Shown here in pieces: positions 35,119-42,501 of a DNA stretch of 43,026 nucleotides. Source of the DNA: Synechococcus sp. CO36386bin_29 (GTDB taxonomy: Bacteria > Cyanobacteriota > Cyanobacteriia > PCC-6307 > Cyanobiaceae). The position numbers were made by a program, and so were the translations under genes. Numbering within the stretch: position 1 is the first letter of the stretch; each line of letters opens with the position of its first letter. Below the pieces are notes generated by a model, which did no database searches, was not told the DNA's origin, and saw only the letters and a program-made list of their open reading frames with translations. The DNA is taken from assembly GCA_011523835.1 (NCBI GenBank), contig WTFZ01000078.1, forward strand, positions 1 through 43,026, read 5' to 3'.

Positions 35119-37815
35119 ATGCCAGCGTCCGTCATCTCAACGGCCCAACTCGGCGAGGAGCCTCTGGAGCTGGTTCGATCCCGGGAAAGAGATGGGGGCT
35201 TGAAGCCCTGGGACCTCTGGGGGACCTATCTCAGTGATCGCCAGTGGGGAACCGTCCGTGAGGATTATTCCGAGGATGGCAATGCCTGGAATTCTTTTCC
35301 TTTCGATCACAGTCATCTGCGCACCTATCGCTGGGGAGAAGATGGCCTTCTCGGACTCAGCGATGAAAACGGTCTGCTCTGCTTCGCTCCGGTGCTTTGG
35401 AACGGGAAAGACCCTGTGCTCAAGGAACGCCTGTTCGGTCTGGGGAACCCGGAAGGCAACCACGGTGAAGACCTGAAAGACACGATGTACCACCTGGCGG
35501 GCACACCCACGTGCAGCTACGCCAAGGCCCTGTATCGCTATCCGCAGGACCGCTTTCCCTATGAGCGTCTGCGCGAGGAGAACCAACGCCGCAGCCGGGA
35601 TGAACCTGAATTCGAGTTGGTCGACACCGGAATTTTCTCTGACAATCGCTTCTTCGATCTCGACGTCGAATACGCAAAGGTCTCACCAGAGGATCTGTTG
35701 ATCCGCCTCACAGTGACCAACCAGGGATCAGAGGCCGCGGATCTGCATCTGCTTCCCAGTCTCTGGTTCCGCAACACCTGGGACTGGGGTGATGAACACA
35801 ATGCCCATCCACGAATTCGTCTCGCAGACGGCGTCGTGGTCAGCGACGCATTGAACGCGTTGGCGTCTTACAACCTCAGCTGCAGCGAGCAAGGCACCTG
35901 GCTGTTCACGGAGAATGAAACCAACACCGAGCGCCTTTACAACCAACCGCTTCGCCAGCCTTATGTGAAGGATGCCTTTCACCGGTATCTGATTGAAGGG
36001 CAAACAGACGCTGTCAACCCAAGCGGCGAGGGCAGCAAAGCGGCACTGCATCTCCAACGCCGTCTCGAATCCGGCGAGGTCTGGCAGGTGAATCTGCGCC
36101 TCTGCCGTCATGACCATCACGGAGCGAAGGCTCCAGACCCGATGGAGTCCAGTCAGGTCGACGCTGTCTTGAGCCAGCGTCGCCAGGACTGGGAGGATCA
36201 CCTGCAGTGGGTTGCACCTGGCCTAGAGACGGAAGACCGGGCGATTCACGCCGCGGCAGCGGCCGGGTTGTTCTGGTGCCGCAAGTTCTACAACTGGTAT
36301 GTCGCCCGATGGTTGCGCGGCGATAGCAATGCTCCGAGACCACCGGAAAACCGCTGGCATTCCGAGAACGCTTACTGGAACACCCTGCGAGCCCGCAACA
36401 TCATCTCGATGCCCGACTGTTGGGAATATCCCTATTTCTGCCAGTGGGATCTCATGGTTCATGCCGTGGCCTTCGCAGAACTCGACCCCGGCGAGGCGAA
36501 ACGTCAGGCCCGCATGCTGCGCCAGGCGAGCGTGACAGCCAACAACGGGCAGTCCCCTGCCTATGAATGGGCCTTATCCGATGCCAATCCGCCCATCGGA
36601 GCCTGGGCCACCCTGCGCATTTTCCAGATCTCCAAGCGCACCCATGGGCAAAAGGACTATTCCTTTCTTCGCGCCAGCCTGCGGGAGCTTCTGCTCGAAT
36701 ACGGCTGGTGGGCCAACCGTACGGATCGCAACGGCGACAGCCTGTTTGAAGGCGGCTTCCTCGGGCTCGACAACATCGCCATCTTCGATCGCCGCTATCC
36801 CCTCAAAGATGGCAGTCGGATCGAGCAATCCGATGGCACAGCCTGGATGGGCATGCTCAGCCTCAACATGTTGGAGGCCTGTGTTCTGCTCTCCAGTGAT
36901 CGCGAAGAATACAAAGGCTTATGTGAACGCTTTGTCAGTGACTTCAGCCGCCTGACCTATGCCCTGAACAGTCCCTCAGGGCGAGGATTCGTGAACTGGG
37001 ACGAAGAGGATGGCTTCTATTACGACGTGCTGAAACGACCAGACGGGAGCGCCGATTATTTGCGGACCCGATCCCTCAGTGGTCTGATCCCTCTCCTGGC
37101 GATCGCGACCTTCGATGCCCAGACAGTGGATTCGATTCCAGCGCTGGATGTTCGCCGCTACCTCAATGAACTTGGGGAAGAGCGCGGAGCCCCCTTTGAT
37201 GCGATTTCGCATCTGGGCACCTGGAACAGGGACAGGGTTCTGTTTTCGATCGTGCCTCCCGATCGTCTGCGGCGGATCCTTACCAGAGTGTTCGATGAAC
37301 AGGAGTTCCTCTCTCCCTACGGCATTCGCAGCCTCTCGAAGGTGTACAAAGACAACCCGTATTCCTACCAGCAGGGTGACGACTACGCGACAATCAGCTA
37401 CAGCCCGGCGGACAGTCCGGTCGCCATGTTCGGAGGCAACTCCAACTGGCGCGGTCCCATCTGGATGCCGATCAACTATCTGTTGATCGAGTCCCTTCAG
37501 AAATTCGGTCATTTCTTCGGCGACGATTTCAAGATGGAATTCCCGACGGGATCCGGCAGGGAGCTCAATCTCTGGCAGATCTCATTGGAGTTGGAACAAC
37601 GCCTGATCGGCATCTTCCGTTGCGATGCTGACGGGAGGCGTGCCTTCAATGGCTCTGTTGAACAGTTCCAGCAGAACCCTCTTTGGAGAGATCTCCTTTT
37701 GTTCAATGAATATTTCCATGGCTGCAGCGGCGCGGGCGTCGGCGCCAGCCATCAAACAGGTTGGAGTGCCATCGTCGCCAAAATGATCACGCAGTTGAAC
37801 CGTTGGCAGACCTGA
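35119..37815 (+). CDS. MGH1/GH63-type glycoside hydrolase
   Basis: An 898-aa protein of the GH63-like (MGH1-type) glycoside hydrolases, which form an (alpha/alpha)6 barrel. The N-terminal half is a beta-rich domain (LVDTGIFSDNRFFDLDVEY). The barrel, from about residue 380, carries CQWDLMVHAVAFAELDP with the candidate acid Asp, SDGTAWMGMLSLNMLE, and GGNSNWRGPIWMPINYLLIE with a candidate base Glu. Family members hydrolyse alpha-glucosides such as mannosyl- or glucosylglycerate. There is no signal peptide, so it acts in the cytoplasm. It starts 86 bases after the tRNA-Leu gene. The substrate could be the compatible solute glucosylglycerate, but the sequence alone does not show it. Confidence 0.9.
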   Translation: MPASVISTAQLGEEPLELVRSRERDGGLKPWDLWGTYLSDRQWGTVREDYSEDGNAWNSFPFDHSHLRTYRWGEDGLLGLSDENGLLCFAPVLWNGKDPVLKERLFGLGNPEGNHGEDLKDTMYHLAGTPTCSYAKALYRYPQDRFPYERLREENQRRSRDEPEFELVDTGIFSDNRFFDLDVEYAKVSPEDLLIRLTVTNQGSEAADLHLLPSLWFRNTWDWGDEHNAHPRIRLADGVVVSDALNALASYNLSCSEQGTWLFTENETNTERLYNQPLRQPYVKDAFHRYLIEGQTDAVNPSGEGSKAALHLQRRLESGEVWQVNLRLCRHDHHGAKAPDPMESSQVDAVLSQRRQDWEDHLQWVAPGLETEDRAIHAAAAAGLFWCRKFYNWYVARWLRGDSNAPRPPENRWHSENAYWNTLRARNIISMPDCWEYPYFCQWDLMVHAVAFAELDPGEAKRQARMLRQASVTANNGQSPAYEWALSDANPPIGAWATLRIFQISKRTHGQKDYSFLRASLRELLLEYGWWANRTDRNGDSLFEGGFLGLDNIAIFDRRYPLKDGSRIEQSDGTAWMGMLSLNMLEACVLLSSDREEYKGLCERFVSDFSRLTYALNSPSGRGFVNWDEEDGFYYDVLKRPDGSADYLRTRSLSGLIPLLAIATFDAQTVDSIPALDVRRYLNELGEERGAPFDAISHLGTWNRDRVLFSIVPPDRLRRILTRVFDEQEFLSPYGIRSLSKVYKDNPYSYQQGDDYATISYSPADSPVAMFGGNSNWRGPIWMPINYLLIESLQKFGHFFGDDFKMEFPTGSGRELNLWQISLELEQRLIGIFRCDADGRRAFNGSVEQFQQNPLWRDLLLFNEYFHGCSGAGVGASHQTGWSAIVAKMITQLNRWQT

Positions 37816-37902
37816 TCCCGATCAGCCCGTCGTTCGCCAATCGCACGTTCTGACGACAATGAAAGCCCTCCCTAGCTTTGGGCCTGTGTTGCTGTCCCAT
37901 CA

Positions 37903-39501
37903 ATGGATTTCGCCACCTGCTCCGCTCAGCGTCAGACGCCGCTGGAGCCCCAAGGTGATCACTTCAATGTGGTGATCATCGGCAGTGGTGCTGGTGGTGG
38001 CTCTCTGGCTCGGGCACTGGCCGATTCAGGCCATTCGATTCTGATCCTGGAGCGGGGTGGCTGGCTTCCACGAGAACCGCAGAACTGGGACCCCGTGGAG
38101 GTGTTTCAGAAGGATCGCTACGTCTCCACCGATCCCTGGCTCGACAAGAACGGGAAGGAATTTCAACCCGGCAGTCATTATTTCGTTGGCGGTGCGTCGA
38201 AGATGTATGGAGCAGCCCACTTCCGCCTGCGGGAACGGGATTTCGAATCGGTGATTCACGTCGACGGCGAGTCGCCGGAATGGCCTCTCAAATACGACGT
38301 CTTTGAGCCCTATTACCGCAAAGCCGAAGAGTGGTATCACGTCCATGGCGAGCGCGGAGAGGACCCCACCGAGCCACCGGCATCCTCTCCTTACCCCTAC
38401 GGACCGATCAGCCATGAACCGCGCATGCAGAAATTGGTGACGGACCTTCGTTCAGCAGGTCTGCATCCGTTTCATGCACCGACCGGTGTGGCCATGAATG
38501 AGCTGGATCCGGCCTTCAGCGCTTGTGTGCGTTGCAACCGCTGTGATGGCTTCCCCTGTCTCGTGCAGGCCAAAGGCGACGCCGAAGTGATGGGTGTGCG
38601 TCCAGCCCTGGATCACGACAACGTTTTTCTGCTGACCGAAGCGGAGGTGCGCAAGCTCAAGACCGATGCCAGCGGACGTGAGATCACCGAAGTCGTTGTC
38701 AATCACCGCGGCGAAGAACGCCGCTTCAGCGGTGACATTGTGGTGATTTCAGCTGGTGCGGCGAATTCCGCCCGACTGTTGCTGATGTCAGCCAATGACG
38801 CCCACCCCAGAGGTCTGGCCAACAGTTCAGACCAGGTGGGAAGGAATTACATGTTCCACAACTGCAAGGCTGTCGTGGCCCTCGCCCATGAACCGAACAC
38901 CACGGTCTTCCAGAAGACTGTTGCAGTGAACGACTGGTATTTCGGTGACAACGCCTTCGACTATCCGATGGGCAATGTGCAGATGACCGGGAAGACGAAT
39001 GGAGCGATGATCAAGGGCTACAAGCCTCGTTTAACGGCTCTCGCTCCCACCTGGAGCATGGATCGCATCGCTGAACATTCCCTTGATTTCTGGTTGCAGA
39101 CGGAAGATCTGCCCCGTCCCTACAACAGAGTCACCGTCGATGCCCATGGCCAGATCAAGCTGAGCTACACCATGACCAACAACCGGGCATCGCAGGAGTT
39201 GATCAACAGACTGGAGGGCCTGCTCGACAAGCTTTATCTGCAGAACCACCTCGCAGAGCGCCAGGTTTATTTTGCTTCGTCCATGGACATTCAGGCCGTC
39301 GGTCACCAGATGGGAACCTGCCGCTTCGGAACGGATCCTGCCTCATCCGTTCTGGACCTCAATTGCCGCACGCATGATGTGGACAATCTTTATGTGGTGG
39401 ATACGAGCTTCTTCCCCAGCAGCTCGGCGGTGAACCCATCACTCACCGCGATTGCCAATGCCATCCGCGTCGGGGATCACCTCAAGGAGCGGCTGGGCTA
39501 G
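37903..39501 (+). CDS. GMC family oxidoreductase with four-cysteine cluster
   Basis: A 532-aa FAD-dependent GMC oxidoreductase (glucose-methanol-choline type). The N-terminal FAD motif IIGSGAGGGSLARALADSGH is at about residue 25, and the C-terminal GHQMGTCRFGTDP...NLYVVDTSFFPSSSAVNPSLT holds the conserved His of the active site. Cysteines at 208, 211, 214 and 219 (CVRCNRCDGFPC) form a ferredoxin-like CxxCxxCxxxxC pattern, seen in a subclade of this family. They could bind an Fe-S or zinc centre. The substrate is probably a sugar or alcohol, given the neighbours. Its stop adjoins the stop of the convergent DoxX gene, and both lie in one perfect hairpin. Confidence 0.9.
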   Translation: MDFATCSAQRQTPLEPQGDHFNVVIIGSGAGGGSLARALADSGHSILILERGGWLPREPQNWDPVEVFQKDRYVSTDPWLDKNGKEFQPGSHYFVGGASKMYGAAHFRLRERDFESVIHVDGESPEWPLKYDVFEPYYRKAEEWYHVHGERGEDPTEPPASSPYPYGPISHEPRMQKLVTDLRSAGLHPFHAPTGVAMNELDPAFSACVRCNRCDGFPCLVQAKGDAEVMGVRPALDHDNVFLLTEAEVRKLKTDASGREITEVVVNHRGEERRFSGDIVVISAGAANSARLLLMSANDAHPRGLANSSDQVGRNYMFHNCKAVVALAHEPNTTVFQKTVAVNDWYFGDNAFDYPMGNVQMTGKTNGAMIKGYKPRLTALAPTWSMDRIAEHSLDFWLQTEDLPRPYNRVTVDAHGQIKLSYTMTNNRASQELINRLEGLLDKLYLQNHLAERQVYFASSMDIQAVGHQMGTCRFGTDPASSVLDLNCRTHDVDNLYVVDTSFFPSSSAVNPSLTAIANAIRVGDHLKERLG

Positions 39502-39511
39502 TCAGCCCAGC
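39492..39511. repeat. perfect 8-bp hairpin spanning both stop codons of a convergent pair
   Basis: GCTGGGCT-AGTC-AGCCCAGC is a perfect stem with a four-base loop. The TAG stop of the GMC gene (+) and the TGA stop of the DoxX gene (-) both lie in it. No T-tract follows on either strand, so it is not a classical terminator, but it could stabilise both 3' ends. Confidence 0.6.
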
Positions 39512-40014
39512 AGCGCCTGCACGTTGGGGGACAAAAAGGCGAGATCCACACTGAAAGGACCGCCTCCAGAGGTGATCAGCACGCCACACATCACCACATA
39601 CATGGCAGCTTTCTCCCAACTCGGAGGGTCGCCCACCCCCATGGGTCCTGCGTAGTCACCCTCAGGAATCTGAAAAGGATCCGGAGCGATGAAGGGAAAT
39701 CCCTTTTTGATCTCCAACACAACCGCATAAAGCATCGACACAGCGATTGCCAGGGCAGCAAGAGGCGTGAGAATGCCGAGAATCAGAGCGATCCCGCCGG
39801 CCCACATCGAAAAAGCCGAAAGGAAGCAGAGCCATGAAGGAGTTTTCATAGCTGTCGCCCAGGTGTTGAGGTTGCTCAACTTCGGCCATCCGTGGCGAAT
39901 GAACACCAGCCCCGTGAACACACGCAGCAACAGCAAGCCCCCTGCAGCGGGCCCGGTGGGCGCAGCGGGAAGAATCAAGGAGATGAGATCCAAAAAACGC
40001 TCAGCTTTTGCCAA
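39502..40014 (-). CDS. DoxX family membrane protein
   Basis: A 170-aa membrane protein of the DoxX family with four helices. The first helix has LLLLRVFTGLVFIRHGWPKL, a typical DoxX motif with a conserved His/Gly/Pro/Lys, then AFSMWAGGIALILGILTPLAAL and MYVVMCGVLITSGGGPFSVD at the end. DoxX proteins are associated with thiosulfate oxidation in archaea but in bacteria with redox or lipid functions; the role here is unknown. The start seems to be TTG (40014), since an in-frame stop lies just upstream and no ATG or GTG precedes the conserved N-terminus. Confidence 0.85.
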   Translation of the reverse strand: MAKAERFLDLISLILPAAPTGPAAGGLLLLRVFTGLVFIRHGWPKLSNLNTWATAMKTPSWLCFLSAFSMWAGGIALILGILTPLAALAIAVSMLYAVVLEIKKGFPFIAPDPFQIPEGDYAGPMGVGDPPSWEKAAMYVVMCGVLITSGGGPFSVDLAFLSPNVQALLG

Positions 40015-40054
40015 ACGCTAAACAGCGGCTGAAATCTGAGCGTTAAGGATTGCT

Positions 40055-40894
40055 TTAAGACGCAATCCAAAGACGATGACCATCAGGGTCATGCAGGAGT
40101 CGGCCATCACCAGCATCCGGATCACGGATGAGGATCTGGGCGTAGAGCGCATCCTGAGGATGCAGAGATGCCGCTGTGGGCTGGCATGGCTCCGGGTGCA
40201 GATAGCGAAGGAATTCCACACCACAGGGACTGGAGCCACTGACGCCATGAATGGCAACCCTGGCATCCTTCAATCCATCCAATCGCTCCTGTTCAATCCC
40301 TTGGTTGAGCGTGGCGTAACCCAGCTTCAGCCCCAGTTCGCAACCATAGAAAGCCAGGCTGCGGTCACTGTCACTGATGGCGATCGCTGTGTGATCAAGG
40401 CCTTGAAATAGAGGGGGATCTGGCTGATGCCAACGGGCATGGCCCAGTTCAGGGGGGAACCACAACAATTCCATGGCATGACCGGCGGCATTCCTGAACT
40501 TCCAGGCCGCCACTCCGTTGGGCAGCCACTGGGGAGACGCCGAGATGGGAGTGACCAGCGGCATCAGACACTCCGCGGCTCGGTTCATGTCACTCACCAC
40601 AATCGCCACATGCTGAAACCACAGGGTGTTGGCAGGCCCTGGTTGCAAAGGCATTGCAGGAGCACACCCCTCGAGCGTGATGGTGTCGAGACGTTCAGAT
40701 CCAAGCCGATGGTGATGCACCGTTGCCCGTCCTTCATTGAGGCCGAAACGACGCTGAAGCGTTGCGCCCTCGAGCATCGTGCTGCCGTGGTCAGCAACAC
40801 CCAATGCGCTGAACAGCGGACCGAGAGCATTCGGATCTGACAAGGAAAACGCGACCCCCTCCACCGCAGGGACGAGGCGGTTGCAATCAGTCAT
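40055..40894 (-). CDS. two-domain VOC (glyoxalase-like) protein
   Basis: A 279-aa protein of the vicinal oxygen chelate superfamily with two VOC modules: an N-terminal half ending near residue 155 (FQHVAIVVSDMNRAAECL at 93-110 and AAGHAMELLWFPPEL), and a C-terminal half (LFQGLDHTAIAISDSDRSLAFYGCELGLKLGY). His and Glu residues in the two modules (QHVAI, MELLW, DHTAI, VEFLR) sit at the usual metal-ligand positions. Such proteins include dioxygenases, glyoxalases and epimerases; the reaction cannot be called. The gene converges on DoxX (40-base gap) and is divergent from the SDR gene. Confidence 0.85.
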   Translation of the reverse strand: MTDCNRLVPAVEGVAFSLSDPNALGPLFSALGVADHGSTMLEGATLQRRFGLNEGRATVHHHRLGSERLDTITLEGCAPAMPLQPGPANTLWFQHVAIVVSDMNRAAECLMPLVTPISASPQWLPNGVAAWKFRNAAGHAMELLWFPPELGHARWHQPDPPLFQGLDHTAIAISDSDRSLAFYGCELGLKLGYATLNQGIEQERLDGLKDARVAIHGVSGSSPCGVEFLRYLHPEPCQPTAASLHPQDALYAQILIRDPDAGDGRLLHDPDGHRLWIAS

Positions 40895-41002
40895 GGCCTT
40901 TCAGAACGCTTCAGCAGCGTCTTAGCGACTTCTTCACGACCCAACACAACACAGCAGGCCCCATGAAACCCAGCTATCAAGGATCATCTTTTCTCGATTC
41001 CC

Positions 41003-41803
41003 ATGACCAACCAGGTCCCCAAGGCCATGACATCCCTCTGTCTTCGCGACAAAGTGATCATCGTCACGGGCGGCAATTCGGGAATCGGCAAGTCGATCGT
41101 TGAAGCAGTTGGAGGTCTCGGCGCCAAGGTGGTGATCGACTACCGCTCCCACCCTGAACGCACTGAAGAGCTCATCGAAGAAATCGGCGAACTGGGCGGA
41201 CAGGCCATCGGTGTTCAGGCCGACGTGGCCAAGCTGGAGGATCTTCAACGACTGATCGACACTGCGGTCAAAACGTTCGGGAAGGTCGACGTGATGGTGA
41301 ATAACGCAGGAATCGAAACTCGCACCTCGATCCTCGACACCACCCCCGCGGACTACGACAAGGTCATGAATGTGAACCTGCGCGGCGTGTTCTTCGCAAC
41401 ACAGTTCGCAGCCAAGCAGATGATCGCCCAGGGCAGCGGAGGCCGGATCATCAACATTTCCTCAGTTCATGAAGACTGGCCGATGCCCGACAACACGCCG
41501 TATTGCGTGGCCAAAGGTGGCGTGCGCATGCTCACCCGTACCGCTGGGGTGGAACTGGCCAGCAAGGGCGTCTCGATTGTGAACGTGGGTCCTGGAGCCG
41601 TGGCGACGCCCATCAACGATTCCACGATCAACAACCCTGAGCTGCTGGCGAAGCTCAATGCGGCCATCCCCATGGGACGCATGGCACAGCCTGAGGAAAT
41701 CGCCTCAGTTGTCGCGTTTCTTGCCAGCAATGGAGCCAGCTATATGACCGCCACCAGCGTGTTCGCGGACGGCGGCATCATGATGAGTAGTCCTGGGCTC
41801 TGA
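41003..41803 (+). CDS. SDR family oxidoreductase (glucose 1-dehydrogenase-like)
   Basis: A 266-aa classical short-chain dehydrogenase. TGGNSGIGKS is the cofactor motif near residue 22, NNAG lies at about residue 99, and the catalytic set is Ser153/154 (ISS), Tyr167 and Lys171 (YCVAKGG). The sequence resembles glucose 1-dehydrogenase-type SDRs, which oxidise beta-D-glucose to gluconolactone with NAD(P). That function is supported by the SMP-30/gluconolactonase-like gene 0.7 kb downstream, but SDR substrates are difficult to assign from sequence. Its 3' end overlaps the GlcG/HbpS-like gene by 26 bases. Confidence 0.88.
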   Translation: MTNQVPKAMTSLCLRDKVIIVTGGNSGIGKSIVEAVGGLGAKVVIDYRSHPERTEELIEEIGELGGQAIGVQADVAKLEDLQRLIDTAVKTFGKVDVMVNNAGIETRTSILDTTPADYDKVMNVNLRGVFFATQFAAKQMIAQGSGGRIINISSVHEDWPMPDNTPYCVAKGGVRMLTRTAGVELASKGVSIVNVGPGAVATPINDSTINNPELLAKLNAAIPMGRMAQPEEIASVVAFLASNGASYMTATSVFADGGIMMSSPGL

Positions 41804-42218
41804 GCTCGAAACCGTCCGTGCCGGCACGGGCGATCGAAGCGTCCTGATCAGGAGTCATCCCGGAGACGCCGATCGCCCCGACGACAATCCCCTGCGAACG
41901 CAGCACCAGACCGCCCGCCATCAGGGCGCAGGGCTGGTGTAGGACACCCTGAAGCGACAGCAAGGCCAGACGCCCGGATGCGATGGCCTGCTCGGCAGCG
42001 GCGCTGTCGTTTCCTGTCAACGCCGCAGTCCGCGCTTTGGCTGCGGCCGCTTCAACGCTCGCCGCTGAGGCACCATCCATCCGACTGAAACGGATCAGCA
42101 GTCCAGATCCGTCGACCACTGCAATCGACACCCGCGACGCAGAGCGTTCAGCCTCCTGCATGGCGGAGGAGACAATCGCCTCGGCATCGGCGAGGTCCAG
42201 GCAAGGAATCATCTGCAT
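41778..42218 (-). CDS. GlcG/HbpS-like heme-binding family protein
   Basis: A 146-aa protein of the GlcG/HbpS (DUF336) family. The hallmark is DLADAEAIVSSAMQEAE, then VSIAVVDGSGLLIRFSRMDGA, AAAKARTAALTG, and GIVVGAIGVSGMTPDQDASIARAG. Family members often accompany oxidoreductases of glycolate or sugar oxidation, where they are proposed to act as heme- or cofactor-binding accessory proteins. ATG 42218 lies four bases after the stop of the Nif11 gene, giving tight coupling; the longer frame would overlap it. It converges with the SDR gene. Confidence 0.88.
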   Translation of the reverse strand: MQMIPCLDLADAEAIVSSAMQEAERSASRVSIAVVDGSGLLIRFSRMDGASAASVEAAAAKARTAALTGNDSAAAEQAIASGRLALLSLQGVLHQPCALMAGGLVLRSQGIVVGAIGVSGMTPDQDASIARAGTDGFELRAQDYSS

Positions 42219-42222
42219 CGGC

Positions 42223-42483
42223 TCAGGTCCACTGAATGGCCATCTTCCAGAGATGCCCTTCCAGTTCCACACCTGCAGCCAGGGCTTCCAGGGCTTCCGG
42301 GGAGAGCTTCAAGGTTGCTGATGCCTGATGCAGAAGGATGTCGACCCCTGTGAACTGAAAGCCCATCGCCTCACCCATGGCAGCGATGTCATTCAGGCAT
42401 GCGGCGGAGTGGAACTGTTTCAGCAGGTCGGTCTTTCCTTTCACCTTGCTGAGGAACGCTTCAAGTTGCGGGTTGCTGGTCAT
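42223..42483 (-). CDS. Nif11-like leader-type peptide
   Basis: An 86-aa protein whose first 70 residues follow the Nif11/N11P leader pattern: PQLEAFLSKVKGKTDLLKQF, IAAMGEAMGFQFTGVDI, and then LSPEALEALAAG at residues 60-71. This last segment closely resembles the LSDEELE.VAGG cleavage region of Nif11 RiPP leaders. Only 15 residues follow (VELEGHLWKMAIQWT), with no cysteine and one threonine, so a lanthipeptide or thioether core is absent. It may be a degenerate precursor or a leader-like protein used for another role. The gene lies 18 bases after the SMP-30 gene and four before the GlcG-like gene, inside the sugar-oxidation block. Confidence 0.82.
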   Translation of the reverse strand: MTSNPQLEAFLSKVKGKTDLLKQFHSAACLNDIAAMGEAMGFQFTGVDILLHQASATLKLSPEALEALAAGVELEGHLWKMAIQWT

Positions 42484-42501
42484 TGGAGTTCCGGAACTGG
42501 G

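Noticed and set aside
37863..37880. AAAGC/GCTTT stem in the gap before the GMC gene as terminator
   Set aside because: The stem is five pairs with an eight-base loop and no following T-run.
23622..42483. A complete lanthipeptide (prochlorosin) cluster
   Set aside because: Nif11 leaders are present, but no LanM, radical SAM or C39 transporter genes were found, and the leader-like peptide lacks core cysteines.
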